A stretch of 64,000 nucleotides of DNA from contig NZ_FRAC01000018.1 in the NCBI RefSeq assembly GCF_900142215.1, positions 75,419 to 139,418 on the forward strand, read 5' to 3'. This DNA is from Anaerocolumna jejuensis DSM 15929 (GTDB lineage: Bacteria; Bacillota; Clostridia; Lachnospirales; Lachnospiraceae). The stretch's first letter is position 1. Every line of letters starts with the position of its first letter. Under the pieces are notes generated by a model. The model had not been told where the DNA came from. It saw nothing but the letters and a program-made list of their open reading frames with translations, and searched no databases. The position numbers and the translations under genes were made by a program. Of the stretch, positions 1 to 8,903 are shown in pieces.

Positions 1-256
1 CCTCCAATACCGTTATCTTCTCCTTTATCAACGAATTTGCATTATAATTGATTCCGATAAAGTATCTTCCACCTTCGGGCACGGAAACGACCGTTCTGTT
101 TAACTGTATTTTACCTCCCTTTTCCATCACCTCATGGATTCTCACATTCAGGAGATAAGCGCTGGCAAATCCCATAATAACCAAAGCAATCATAATAATG
201 TAAAAGCTCTTACTTTTCAATAAGCGGAACAGCTCCATTCTGATGATATTAAGCAT
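1..256 (-). CDS. ABC-2 type permease, N-terminal part (runs off window)
   Basis: Only the first ~85 residues are present; the gene continues beyond the left edge. It begins MLNIIRMELFRLLKSKSF, nearly the same as the start of the permease at 1202-2068, so the two permeases are paralogues of one exporter. A membrane segment follows at about residues 15-33, then a polar extracytoplasmic stretch. Its ATG overlaps the stop codon of the upstream ATPase gene by 8 bp, which implies translational coupling. Bcr/LanFEG-type exporters, which expel bacitracin or lantibiotics, commonly have one ATPase and two related permeases, and this layout fits. The substrate cannot be read from the sequence. Confidence 0.8.
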   Translation of the reverse strand, partial: MLNIIRMELFRLLKSKSFYIIMIALVIMGFASAYLLNVRIHEVMEKGGKIQLNRTVVSVPEGGRYFIGINYNANSLIKEKITVLE

Positions 257-1166
257 TATCGTTCCCTCCAGTAAGCTCCATAAAATATTTTTCAAGACTT
301 TCCTTTATCACATTAATGGAATTGACCTTAATTCTATTCACTGAAAGCTCCATATTAATATCGCCCATTTCCTCCAGCTTTTCATAAACATAAATGGTTT
401 TTTCATCTACAACTTTATAATTATGTATTTTTAATCCATCAAGAATGGTACATGCCCTGTCCGGTTCCTCCAGAATAATCTCTATCCTTTCACTGCATTT
501 TTGCAGGATTTCCTCTTTTGAAAATTCCTCAATCAGCCTTCCCTGATGAATGATTCCATAATGAGTGGCGAGTTTTGAAAGCTCCTCCAGTATATGGCTC
601 GATATAATTACGGTTATATTTCTTTCCTGATTCAGCTTCAGTATGATATCTCTTACCTCGACTATGCCCTGCGGATCAAGTCCGTTAATTGGCTCATCCA
701 GTACCAGCAGATCCGGCTCTCCGACTAATGCCATACCGATACCCAATCTTTGCTTCATACCCAGCGAAAAGTTTTTAATTTTTTTATTTCCCGTATTATT
801 AAGCCCCACTATCTCTAAAATATCATTGACATTTTCCTTCTTATATACACCCATGCAAATTGCTTTCAGCTTTAAATTATCAAAGGCGTTCAAATTCGGA
901 TACAGCCCCGGTTCCTCTATCAGCATTCCAATCCTGTCATAAACATTATCAATTGCCTTTTTCTGATAACCAAATAGCTCTATCTCACCGCTGGTTGGTG
1001 CAGCCAATCTGGAGATCATTTTCAGAAAGGTCGTCTTGCCTGCTCCATTTCTTCCGATTAATCCATAAATGGCTCCCCGCTCAATATGAACACTAATATT
1101 ATCAACTGCTTTTTGCTTTTTATATTGCTTTGTCAGATTTATTGTCCTAAGTAAATAATCACTCAT
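249..1166 (-). CDS. BcrA-type ABC transporter ATP-binding protein
   Basis: Nucleotide-binding subunit of a peptide or antibiotic exporter, 305 aa, acting on the cytoplasmic face of the membrane. Walker A GRNGAGKT lies at about residues 38-45, the signature reads FSLGMKQR, and Walker B reads LLVLDEPINGLDP. The ~90-residue C-terminal extension after the ATPase core is typical of the BcrA/lantibiotic-immunity group. The ATG at 1166 is preferred because GGAGG lies 6 nt upstream; an in-frame ATG 24 bp earlier has no ribosome site. It sits between two permease genes, 35 bp after the first and overlapping the second. The family is clear. The substrate (bacitracin-like, lantibiotic or other) is inference. 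Confidence 0.9.
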   Translation of the reverse strand: MSDYLLRTINLTKQYKKQKAVDNISVHIERGAIYGLIGRNGAGKTTFLKMISRLAAPTSGEIELFGYQKKAIDNVYDRIGMLIEEPGLYPNLNAFDNLKLKAICMGVYKKENVNDILEIVGLNNTGNKKIKNFSLGMKQRLGIGMALVGEPDLLVLDEPINGLDPQGIVEVRDIILKLNQERNITVIISSHILEELSKLATHYGIIHQGRLIEEFSKEEILQKCSERIEIILEEPDRACTILDGLKIHNYKVVDEKTIYVYEKLEEMGDINMELSVNRIKVNSINVIKESLEKYFMELTGGNDNA

Positions 1167-1201
1167 AATTAACCTCCAAATGTTTATCATTTTTAGCCAT
1201 T

Positions 1202-2068
1202 TTATATATCTCTTTTCTCTATCACCACAATGTTGAGCATGCTGTAAAAAAGAATTGCTGCAATTGATACCAGGAATGCCCTGATACAGATTCCGGAAGG
1301 CGCATTACCGGACAGCAGTATGATGTTAGGTATAATATCATAATTCAGTAAATTCAGCGGGAGGCTGCTTTTTAATAACAACGCACAATAGTTTAAGAAG
1401 TAATAATATAACAAAGTACCAAAATTCCAACAGAAAAATATATGAAGGATAATACTGACAGGTGCATTTTTCAAAGCATTCATCACAAGCAGAATAAGTT
1501 CTGTATACGCGATATATAATAGAAACTGCAATCCGATATATCTTAGCTGCCCGAAGGATACCGCATGAGATAAATTCTTCACATATATAAGGGAAGCAAG
1601 CTCTGTTACAAGCAGCAAAGCGGCAAATTCCATTAATATAAGTACCGCCATGGCAGCCATTTTTGATAGAATGATAAATCGCCTTCTCTTAACACAGCTC
1701 ACTATATTTTTCATATATCCGGAGCTTCTCTCACTTAATACAAATAAAATAGTAAATACTCCTGTGCATAAAAGGACAAGTGAACTGGATAATAAAACAG
1801 ATGCTTCATCAAAAGCAGTAACCGTTCCAGTTCCATTTACCAATAAACTGATGTCATAATTAAATCCTAAGGGGAAGTTGGGTAAATCAAGCAAATCCCA
1901 GGTATGCCTTGGTTCATCCGATAACCAACCTGGCCCATTCTCAGAATTCAGACCTTTACTTATATAGTAAACATTACTCCAGGCTATAAAAGCTATTATA
2001 AATAAAATGACATAGAAGCTTTTATTTTTAAAAAGCCGGTGCAGATCCATTCTAATAATATTAAGCAT
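1202..2068 (-). CDS. ABC-2 type permease of Bcr-like exporter
   Basis: Membrane subunit of 288 aa with about six hydrophobic segments: one near residues 18-35, a cluster from about residue 90 to 230, and one at about 260-280. A short extracytoplasmic region of about 50 residues follows the first segment. Its N-terminus matches that of the partial permease at 1-256. It is the first gene of the unit permease-ATPase-permease and has AGGAGG in front of the ATG. A direct repeat typical of OmpR-family regulators lies about 120 bp upstream (2190-2211), so it is probably controlled by the regulator encoded at 2344-3015. Confidence 0.82.
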   Translation of the reverse strand: MLNIIRMDLHRLFKNKSFYVILFIIAFIAWSNVYYISKGLNSENGPGWLSDEPRHTWDLLDLPNFPLGFNYDISLLVNGTGTVTAFDEASVLLSSSLVLLCTGVFTILFVLSERSSGYMKNIVSCVKRRRFIILSKMAAMAVLILMEFAALLLVTELASLIYVKNLSHAVSFGQLRYIGLQFLLYIAYTELILLVMNALKNAPVSIILHIFFCWNFGTLLYYYFLNYCALLLKSSLPLNLLNYDIIPNIILLSGNAPSGICIRAFLVSIAAILFYSMLNIVVIEKRDI

Positions 2069-2189
2069 TTTCTCACCTCCTGGCTATGAAATATCTTTTT
2101 AATTTTTTTCATTGTATTTCAAGCTAACCTCCTTCTATTGATTACTTTGAGTAAAGTTTAGCAGCAACTCTAAAATAAATCGCTAAAAA

Positions 2190-2211
2190 TTGTTTAAGAT
2201 TTGTTAAAGAT
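2190..2211 (-). promoter_or_regulatory. Direct repeat, candidate OmpR-type regulator site
   Basis: On the plus strand, TTGTTTAAGAT is followed immediately by TTGTTAAAGAT. This is an 11-bp direct repeat with one mismatch, so both half-sites face the same side of the helix. OmpR/PhoB-family regulators bind such head-to-tail repeats. It lies between the regulator gene and the exporter operon, about 120 bp upstream of the 2068 start. Assignment to the adjacent regulator is inference. Confidence 0.5.
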
Positions 2212-2248
2212 GAATTATAAAAATTGCGCATCGCTGAGATAAATAACG

Positions 2249-2330
2249 AAAAGGGTATCTCAAAACCTCCAATTAATCATTCGAAAGCGTAACTTTGATT
2301 AATTAATCAAGGTGTTTGGAATACCCTTTT
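2249..2330 (-). terminator. Long imperfect stem-loop downstream of response regulator
   Basis: AAAAGGGTAT at 2249-2258 pairs with ATACCCTTTT at 2321-2330, and the interior sequences (AACCTCC with GGTGTTT, ATTAATCA with TGATTAAT) extend the stem. It lies just after the stop of the regulator gene and ends in a T-run on the minus strand. Confidence 0.7.
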
Positions 2331-2343
2331 CCTGTTTCATTCA

Positions 2344-3015
2344 TTACAGCTTAAGCTTAAAGCCAATTCCCCATACTGTTTCGATATATTCTTCCTCGGA
2401 AAACCTTTTAAACTTATTTCTTATATTACTGATATGTACATTAACCGTCTTGTCCTCTCCGATAAAATATTCCTTCCAGGCATAATCATAGATGTCCTGC
2501 TTACTGAATACCCGGTTCGGGTAGGTAAGTAACAGCTCAAGTATCAAGAATTCCTGCTTTGTGATATTTATGATATTATCATGAATACTGACCTCAAAGG
2601 TATTTCTATTCAGCTTTAAATCCTTGCACTTAAGTACTTCAAAGGTTTCATTCCCATCTCTTCTCCTTAGCTGAACCATTACCCGCGCTGCCAATTCCCT
2701 CAGCTCAAAAGGCTTTGTGATATAATCATCTGCGCCCAGGGTCAGCAAATCGACCTTACAGTCAAGCTCATCCTTTGCAGATATTACTATTACAGGAACC
2801 TTCGAACTGGTTCTGAACTCTTTTAGGAAAATATCACCCTTAAGACCCGGCAGCATCAAATCCAAAAGGATTAAATCATATTGGCTGTTTTTAACGCAAA
2901 GGCTTGCCTCCGTACCTGAAAATGCCTGCTTACAGGAAAGACCATTCTTGCTTAGTGCCTCTGATATCATATTATTAATAGGTTCATCATCTTCTACAAT
3001 TAATATTTTCTGCAT
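2344..3015 (-). CDS. OmpR/VanR-type response regulator without adjacent kinase
   Basis: Cytoplasmic transcription factor of 223 aa. The receiver domain (about 1-115) has the acidic pair E8/D9-D10, phospho-acceptor D52 in LLDLMLPG and the conserved lysine in KPFELREL. The C-terminal winged-helix DNA-binding domain (about 130-223) ends in TVWGIGFKL, the usual hallmark. Strong stem-loops flank both sides, so it looks monocistronic. No histidine kinase gene lies next to it, which is unusual for a regulator beside a Bcr-type exporter. The sensor is either elsewhere or lost, or the kinase at 6684-7673 cross-talks. The likely target is the exporter operon at 1-2068. Confidence 0.9.
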   Translation of the reverse strand: MQKILIVEDDEPINNMISEALSKNGLSCKQAFSGTEASLCVKNSQYDLILLDLMLPGLKGDIFLKEFRTSSKVPVIVISAKDELDCKVDLLTLGADDYITKPFELRELAARVMVQLRRRDGNETFEVLKCKDLKLNRNTFEVSIHDNIINITKQEFLILELLLTYPNRVFSKQDIYDYAWKEYFIGEDKTVNVHISNIRNKFKRFSEEEYIETVWGIGFKLKL

Positions 3016-3132
3016 TTGTTTACCTCACATATAAAACACGTAATATTCTCTAAGCTATAATAAACTTAATCTATTGTTTTGTCACGCTTTAAATGTGATA
3101 TGTTTGTATTGTTCAGCTGATAGCGGCAGCGT

Positions 3133-3177
3133 AAAGAAACCACAACACGGGCGTATAGTCTGTGTTGTGGTTTCTTT
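3133..3177. terminator. Perfect 16-bp stem-loop, probably bidirectional terminator
   Basis: AAAGAAACCACAACAC at 3133-3148 is exactly complementary to 3162-3177. A-rich and T-rich flanks on the two sides make it suitable for either direction. It separates the FtsX-type permease (end 3270) from the regulator gene (start 3015). Confidence 0.75.
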
Positions 3178-3269
3178 AATTGTGTTGAATATGCGTTTAC
3201 ACAAAAAACTATAGCTTACCAAGATTAACCAAATTTACAATCTTGAAAAAGGAAAACAGCAGCTTTGAA

Positions 3270-5840
3270 TCAAGTCATGTCATCTCGAAGCGCATCAATG
3301 ATATCTTCTTTTTTTATCTTACTAATGGCATACAGCATTGTTATGAACACGATAAAGAGCACGCTGATTACGCTGATTGCCATACTGCCCCACGGGAATA
3401 CATAATTGAAGTTGTCTATCCTTTCTGCGCCCGCCAACCCTTCGTAGATCAGCCACGAAGAGATTGTCGCTATCGGAATCCCAAATAGCAACGTCCTCAT
3501 GCCATAAAAGATACACTCAAAATTCATCATTTTATTGAAATCACGGTCCGACATTCCTATTGAGCGGAGCATGGCAAGCTCCCGCCTGCGCAGCCTGATA
3601 TTCGTGGAAATCGTGTTGAACACATTGGCAACGGCAATCAGCGAAATCATAATGACAAACACATAGGTGAAAACATCAATAACAAAGGTCAGACTGCGGT
3701 ATTGTTCAACTGTTGTGTATACATTAAATAGGGTATAGGCAGACGTAATTCCTGCGTCGTGTATCATCGCTTCCATATTAGCCACCGATTGTGAAGGATT
3801 CTTTGACAGAAAGCTCAGGCCTATATCAGCATGAGTATCAGGGGTTTCAAACTTCTCTTTGAGCGAATAAGGTGCCACCACCATAAAAACGTATGAATTC
3901 TTCTTGGAAGACTGCTTTGAGATCACATCCACCGGATATGTATCGACAAAGGTAATGTTTATGCTTTGCCCCTGTTCCAGCTTCGGCTTGTCATTTATTT
4001 GAGGAGCGGCACTGAAAGTCATAGAACGGCTCGCAAACATATCAAACACTTCGTCCGGCCCGCCTTTCTTTTCAACCCGCTCTTTGGCAACGGCAATCAT
4101 TTTCGCGTCCTCCCCGGTATATTCTTTTGCGGACAAGCCTATTTTTTTAATAAAATTTAGATATTCGCTGTCCGGGATAAACTGGATGTCCATTGGCAGA
4201 TGAACCGTTTGGTCCGGCGCAGTATAATCCGCATCTTTCCGGTAACGGTCTGAAAAATCGCTGGCCTTAACTGCACACGAATATGCTAAAATCGCTTGGT
4301 ATGAGCTTTCGTAAACCCCGTCTGCGGTTTTTAGTTTGTCGTAAAGCAGGAACATTTCACTGTCGTCCATGTCCTGATTGGTAAAAAGAATGTCATAGTC
4401 AAAGTCCATTATTGAACGTTCCGAAAGTCGTTTCAGAGTTGTTCCAAAAGCACTTCCAGATACAAACAGCACCACGCTTAAAGTAAGCGATAACACAATG
4501 CTGCGATAGCGTCTCTTGTTTCTCTTAAAGTTCTTTAGCGCAAGAGTTCCCTCCAAACCGTAAATACGCTCAATGAATTTTGACGTTTTTACGGCTTTCG
4601 ATTCGGTTTTGACCTCGTTGGTCTGGTGAATGCTCTCCATCACGGGAGTGTTTGCGGCTTTCCTGGCCGGGATATAGGCTGAAATCAAAATGGTAACCAA
4701 ACTGACCACCGCCGCCACGACAATCGCTGAGACAGACACCGACAAGGTTAAAGGCACGGTGCTGTATGCAATGTTCCCGAAATTCCCGGCAACAATAGGA
4801 ATGACAAGTCCGATACTACCTATGCCGGCCATAATGCCAATCGGTATCCCGACCGCGCCAATACAAAGTCCCTCGAACAGCACCGAATTTCGCAATTGCT
4901 TTGGCGTGGCGCCAACCGAAGAGAGAATACCGAACTGGCGTGTACGTTCGTTCAGCGAGATGTTGAAGGAGTTATAAATCAGAAAAATCGAGCCCAGCAT
5001 TATTATGGCAACCAAAATGCCGCCAACCGTGTACAAAAGTGTGTTAATTATTTTATCATCCGAAATCCCCATGAAGCGCAGCACAGAATCATTAAAGACA
5101 TAAACCCCTGCTCCGGCTGTTTTGCTTGCGTAAGCCTTTACCTGGCGGGGGTTTTTAAGCGTGACAAATAGGCTGAAGCTATCCGTTTTCTCACTGGTAT
5201 CTGCTTTCGTTATCAAGGTATATCCCGGTGCAGAATGTTCCTCAAAACCGGGTCTTTCACAGATACCCACAACCGTGTAGGTTTTCTCGTCTTTGGGTAC
5301 AAGAGCTTCTTTCCCGGAAACGTAAGGGTCGTGTTGACCGAGATTCTTTTTTCCATTCATGCGGCTTCCAACAGAAAGGGAAATCGTATCGCCCACCTTA
5401 AAGGTAACGCCGCCCTTTATCTGGACGTGGACCGGAACAAGAATCTCACTGCTGTTTTTAGGCAGCCTGCCAGAAATCAGACTTATGGGCAGGGTATCAA
5501 AGGCTTTCTCGTTAAATCCGGCGATAAAAAGATAAGGCTTTTCGGGGCTTTTCCCGTCCTTAAGTGTTGCGTAGCCGATATTTTGATACGCTACGGTGTT
5601 TGCAACTCCCTTGTCATGGGTTCGCTCCTGCACGAAGGAGGAATTAACCTCCAAAAACTCTACGTGCCAACCGCCGTATTTTACAATAGAACCATTTATC
5701 AGAAAATTTAACAGGGAAGTACCAAAGGTAGCGACTGCCGTAATCATGGCGGCGGACAGAACAACTCCGATAATTGTGACAAACGTTCGGGTACGGCTTT
5801 TTTTCATGCTTTGCAGGGTAACTTTGTTGAAAATGTTCAT
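3270..5840 (-). CDS. FtsX/MacB-type ABC permease
   Basis: Large membrane subunit, 856 aa. It has an N-terminal membrane helix (about 15-40), a ~200-residue extracytoplasmic domain and a three-helix FtsX domain (about 265-405). A second helix, a second extracytoplasmic domain and a second FtsX domain at the C-terminus follow. This duplicated layout is typical of permeases that drive peptides or lipoproteins out of the membrane. It is longer than ordinary BceB (~650 aa), which carries one large extracytoplasmic domain. The ATG overlaps the upstream ATPase stop by 4 bp. With the kinase and regulator upstream it forms a Bce-like sensing and resistance module. The inducer is unknown. Confidence 0.85.
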   Translation of the reverse strand: MNIFNKVTLQSMKKSRTRTFVTIIGVVLSAAMITAVATFGTSLLNFLINGSIVKYGGWHVEFLEVNSSFVQERTHDKGVANTVAYQNIGYATLKDGKSPEKPYLFIAGFNEKAFDTLPISLISGRLPKNSSEILVPVHVQIKGGVTFKVGDTISLSVGSRMNGKKNLGQHDPYVSGKEALVPKDEKTYTVVGICERPGFEEHSAPGYTLITKADTSEKTDSFSLFVTLKNPRQVKAYASKTAGAGVYVFNDSVLRFMGISDDKIINTLLYTVGGILVAIIMLGSIFLIYNSFNISLNERTRQFGILSSVGATPKQLRNSVLFEGLCIGAVGIPIGIMAGIGSIGLVIPIVAGNFGNIAYSTVPLTLSVSVSAIVVAAVVSLVTILISAYIPARKAANTPVMESIHQTNEVKTESKAVKTSKFIERIYGLEGTLALKNFKRNKRRYRSIVLSLTLSVVLFVSGSAFGTTLKRLSERSIMDFDYDILFTNQDMDDSEMFLLYDKLKTADGVYESSYQAILAYSCAVKASDFSDRYRKDADYTAPDQTVHLPMDIQFIPDSEYLNFIKKIGLSAKEYTGEDAKMIAVAKERVEKKGGPDEVFDMFASRSMTFSAAPQINDKPKLEQGQSINITFVDTYPVDVISKQSSKKNSYVFMVVAPYSLKEKFETPDTHADIGLSFLSKNPSQSVANMEAMIHDAGITSAYTLFNVYTTVEQYRSLTFVIDVFTYVFVIMISLIAVANVFNTISTNIRLRRRELAMLRSIGMSDRDFNKMMNFECIFYGMRTLLFGIPIATISSWLIYEGLAGAERIDNFNYVFPWGSMAISVISVLFIVFITMLYAISKIKKEDIIDALRDDMT

Positions 5841-6520
5841 GGCCGCACCCTCTCATCTCTCACTACTTTGCCGTCTGATATGCCGATAATGCGGTCTGCT
5901 TGCAGGGCGATATTTTCGTCATGGGTGACGAGGAGCAGGGTCTGCCCATATTTTTTATTGCTTTCTTTCAGCAGTTTAACGATTTCATGCCCATTCCGGC
6001 TGTCCAAACTGCCCGTGGGTTCGTCGGCAAGCATGACCGCCGGGGCGTTCATCAAAGCACGTCCTATGGAAACGCGCTGCTGCTGACCACCCGAAAGCTG
6101 ATTGGGTAAATGCGTTTTTCGTTCCTGCAGCCCAAGCAGTTCAAGCAGGTCATTCAGCCGCTCCTCGTTGACCTTGCGCTTGTCCATCAGGATAGGCAAG
6201 GTGATGTTTTCCACCACATTCAAGGTGGGAATCAGGTTGTGAAACTGGTAGATCAGTCCGACCTGCCGCCTGCGGAAAATGGCAAGTTTTTCATTGCTCC
6301 CCGCATATACATCCTGCCCGTTCAAATACACTTTTCCGCTTGTCGGCACGTCCACGCCCCCAATGCTGTGAAGCAATGTGGATTTACCCGAGCCGGAGGA
6401 GCCGATGATTGCGGTAAACTCTCCCTTTTCGATTGTGAGCGAAACATGGTCAAGTGCAGTAACTTGGTTTTCGCTCTTGCCATAGGTTTTGCATAAATTT
6501 TCAATTTTTAAAAACTCCAT
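5837..6520 (-). CDS. LolD/BceA-type ABC transporter ATP-binding protein
   Basis: ATPase of 227 aa that powers the FtsX-type permease. It has Walker A GSSGSGKS, signature LSGGQQQR and Walker B VMLADEPTGSLD. Length and motifs fit the LolD/MacB/BceA group. The start at 6520 is chosen because AAAGGAG lies 9 nt upstream; an in-frame ATG 42 bp earlier has no such site. The gene follows the kinase gene after ~160 bp that carry a BceR-like operator (6651-6664), so the transporter pair probably has its own promoter induced by the neighbouring two-component system. Confidence 0.92.
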   Translation of the reverse strand: MEFLKIENLCKTYGKSENQVTALDHVSLTIEKGEFTAIIGSSGSGKSTLLHSIGGVDVPTSGKVYLNGQDVYAGSNEKLAIFRRRQVGLIYQFHNLIPTLNVVENITLPILMDKRKVNEERLNDLLELLGLQERKTHLPNQLSGGQQQRVSIGRALMNAPAVMLADEPTGSLDSRNGHEIVKLLKESNKKYGQTLLLVTHDENIALQADRIIGISDGKVVRDERVRP

Positions 6521-6650
6521 TATGTGAGTCTCCTTTCCTGCGTATGCCTTCTGCGCATCCAAGTTTTGCGCTTAGGATTAAGCCGGCACAAAACCTGGAA
6601 ATTGAAAGTGTATTTCTATCAACCTTTACCCATATAATAGAACCTTCAAA

Positions 6651-6664
6651 TTACATTTCTGTGA
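6651..6664 (-). promoter_or_regulatory. BceR-like operator upstream of ABC ATPase
   Basis: TTACA-TTTC-TGTGA on the plus strand (TCACA-N4-TGTAA on the coding strand) matches the inverted-repeat form TNACA-N4-TGTNA described for BceR-type regulators. A -10-like TATTAT lies downstream on the minus strand near 6637. It sits between the kinase stop and the transporter start, where a transport promoter is expected. Confidence 0.6.
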
Positions 6665-6683
6665 CTTTTAAGTGAGAGATTCG

Positions 6684-7673
6684 TCACTTTGGGAAACGAA
6701 TGGAAAATATCGCACCGCCCTGGGGGTGATTTTTTGCGGTAATCGTCCCTCCCTGCCGTGTTATAATCATCTTGCAGAGAGCCAAGCCAATTCCGTAGCC
6801 TGTAGCTTTTGAGTTTTTCCCGCGATAAAACCGGTCGAACAGGCTGGGTAAATCTTCTTTTTCAAAGCCCGCGCCGCTGTCGTGGATGGAAATTTCAGTA
6901 AACAATGGGTTGTCCCCGCAGACAATCTCAATCCTCCCGTTCTCACCTGCACTTTCCATGCAATTTTTGAGGATGTTTTGAATTGCTTCCGAAAGCCAGC
7001 CTGAATCGCCTTGAATAAGCAACCCTTCCGGTGCGTCTATTTGCAAATCAATATTGTGCAGTTCCATCGAAATCAGAAACGGACGAAGCGCTGCTCCTAT
7101 CAAGCTGCTTACATCTATCTGCCCGCTTTGGAACACCACAATGCCCGCGTCCAGGCGGGATAATTTCAAAAGGGAAGTCAGCAGCCAATCCATCTGTACA
7201 AACAATTCCTCTGTTTCCCGCATCAATGCTTTCCGGTCATTTTCGTCAGGGTTATTCTTCAGCAGTGACAGAATAAGGTTCACGGATGTGAGAGGGGTAC
7301 GGAGCTGATGGGCTATGTCAGCCAGTGAATCTGCAAGATGTTCTTTTTCTTTTTTCAGTGCGTCGTTTTGCTCCCGAATACGCAGGGTCATTTTTGTTAT
7401 CTCGCTCTGCAGAATGGAAAGTTCGCCCTCGTCCGATTCACCAATATACAGATGGTCAGCGTTATGAAGTACAAGATCGATTTGATTTGAAATCTGCGAA
7501 ATACTATCATATCGTGCTTTGGTAAACGCAAAAAACGCTGCGCCAAAGGCGGCGGCAGAAGAGATGGCAAGGATTCCAGCCGCGGTATTGATTGCAAATC
7601 CCAGCAGCACAGCAGCGGCGGCTATTAAGGAGAACAAAATGGCAAACTGCCGAAACTCTCTATTCCGAAGCAT
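6684..7673 (-). CDS. Short-loop sensor histidine kinase (BceS-like)
   Basis: Membrane kinase of 329 aa. Two membrane helices (about 9-29 and 31-50) are joined by almost no extracytoplasmic loop, the pattern of intramembrane-sensing kinases that take their signal from a partner transporter. The phospho-acceptor is H122 in DIAHQLRTPLTS. The C-terminal ATPase domain has the N-box region (NILKNCMES), a DSGAGFE box and GYGIGLALCKMI. The start codon lies inside the end of the regulator gene (14 bp overlap), so the two are co-translated. Together with the downstream ATPase and permease this is a Bce-type detoxification module. Confidence 0.9.
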   Translation of the reverse strand: MLRNREFRQFAILFSLIAAAAVLLGFAINTAAGILAISSAAAFGAAFFAFTKARYDSISQISNQIDLVLHNADHLYIGESDEGELSILQSEITKMTLRIREQNDALKKEKEHLADSLADIAHQLRTPLTSVNLILSLLKNNPDENDRKALMRETEELFVQMDWLLTSLLKLSRLDAGIVVFQSGQIDVSSLIGAALRPFLISMELHNIDLQIDAPEGLLIQGDSGWLSEAIQNILKNCMESAGENGRIEIVCGDNPLFTEISIHDSGAGFEKEDLPSLFDRFYRGKNSKATGYGIGLALCKMIITRQGGTITAKNHPQGGAIFSIRFPK

Positions 7674-8346
7674 ACCCGCCCCCCAATCTATATCCTGTCC
7701 CGCGAACAGTCAGAATGATCTGCGGGGCTGCGGGGTTGTTCTCTATCTTCTCCCGCAGGCGTTTAATGTACACGGTCAATGTATTGTCATTGACAAACTC
7801 ACCTGCAGCGTCCCACAATTCGTCAAGCAGCCTGCTCCTTGTGATAATACTTTTTGGGTTGTTAATAAACACCAACAGCAAGCGGTATTCCAAGGCTGAA
7901 AGAAAAACCTCGCTGCCGTCCTTTTTCACGACGCCGCTTGCCATGTCGACATGAAGCCCGCAGGTTTCAAAAGCCGATGGAGAACCTCCGCTTTTTCGCA
8001 GGGCGGTTCCAATTCGCGCAATCAATTCACGCGGACGAAAAGGCTTGGTGATATAATCGTCCGCCCCCATATTCAGTCCGGTAACAACACTCGCCTCATC
8101 ACCGGAAGCCGTCAGAAAGATAACGGGGATATCCCCTGTTTCTTTGATTTCCGTGCAAACCGTAAAGCCATTTCCGTCAGGCAGAGAAATATCAATCAAC
8201 GCCAGGTCAAATTTATTCCCGGCAAGCGCAGCAAGAGCTTCACTCCGCGTAGGGGCATGGGTGACTGTAAATCCCTCCGAGCGGAGCAAAAGTATAAGGT
8301 TCTTAGCGATTGCCTTATCATCCTCAACCAAAAATATCCGTTTCAT
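7660..8346 (-). CDS. OmpR-type response regulator of the Bce-like module
   Basis: Transcription factor of 228 aa. The receiver domain has D9/D10, phospho-acceptor D52 in LIDISLPDG and lysine in KPFRPRELIAR. The winged-helix domain ends in ILTVRGTGYRLGG. It overlaps the kinase gene by 14 bp. The probable target is the TNACA-N4-TGTNA site at 6651-6664 upstream of the transporter genes. It resembles BceR/GraR-type regulators that induce antimicrobial-peptide resistance; the actual inducing peptide cannot be told. Confidence 0.9.
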   Translation of the reverse strand: MKRIFLVEDDKAIAKNLILLLRSEGFTVTHAPTRSEALAALAGNKFDLALIDISLPDGNGFTVCTEIKETGDIPVIFLTASGDEASVVTGLNMGADDYITKPFRPRELIARIGTALRKSGGSPSAFETCGLHVDMASGVVKKDGSEVFLSALEYRLLLVFINNPKSIITRSRLLDELWDAAGEFVNDNTLTVYIKRLREKIENNPAAPQIILTVRGTGYRLGGGYASE

Positions 8347-8439
8347 TTATTTTCACCCTCCTTTACTTTACTGCTCCTAATAGCTCTATTGTATTTCTTT
8401 TGACGGAAATATACAAGATTAGGTATAAAACAAAGTCAA

Positions 8440-8478
8440 AGACCGCTCATTTTTAAAAAGCTTAAAAATAAGCGGTCT
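8440..8478 (-). terminator. Stem-loop at end of glycan operon
   Basis: AGACCGCT plus ATTTTTAA pairs with TTAAAAAT plus AGCGGTCT around a short loop. It lies after the last gene of the GH31/GH94 unit on the minus strand. Confidence 0.7.
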
Positions 8479-8585
8479 AAACGAATTCTAATTATTTATT
8501 TAAATGATAAAGAATTTTGTCTTTCTATTGAAATTAAGTATTGTAGCTTCATGTGTTCCGAGACACCATATCAAGAATGTCCGTA

Positions 8586-8903
8586 TTAGCTGCCATGGGC
8601 TGCCGGAATCAAAATACAACGGACAACTTTTACATTACTGCCAATATCCTTCTCTGTAAATGTAACTTCAGGAAGACCTTCAAATTTCTGATAGCTTACT
8701 TCTTTGTTTGGTCCAGTGATCTTGATGTATCTTTTTTTGCTTCCCGTCTTAGAATCCAATTCTATTTCTAACCAGTCCAGTTTTGTCGTCTTGCCGATAT
8801 GAACACACATCTTCCAGCTCATCCTGCCAAGAAGAATACATATGATTATGCTCCTCTGCCTCACTAACCATCGCAAAAAAACACTGATTAATGCATTTAT
8901 CAT
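8586..8903 (-). pseudogene. Frameshifted remnant downstream of GH31 gene
   Basis: Two overlapping minus-strand frames each look protein-like over part of this stretch. One gives MVSEAEEHNHMYSSWQDELE (about 8800-8870). The other continues with LDWLEIELDSKTGSKKRYIK and ends ILIPAAHGS at 8586. The switch from one frame to the other near 8800 suggests a single frameshift in a ~100-residue coding segment, probably the 3' end of a larger gene fused to the GH31 stop region. The family is not recognised. It may instead be a real small ORF starting at 8903, but the N-terminal part of that frame looks like an out-of-frame shadow. Confidence 0.45.

Noticed and set aside
5235..5711. 158-codon plus-strand open frame inside the FtsX permease gene
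   Set aside because: It is antisense to a clearly coding 856-aa gene, lacks a ribosome site and has no recognisable domain; a shadow frame.
7951..8403. 150-codon plus-strand frame opposite the response regulator
   Set aside because: Antisense to a conserved receiver domain; no start signals.
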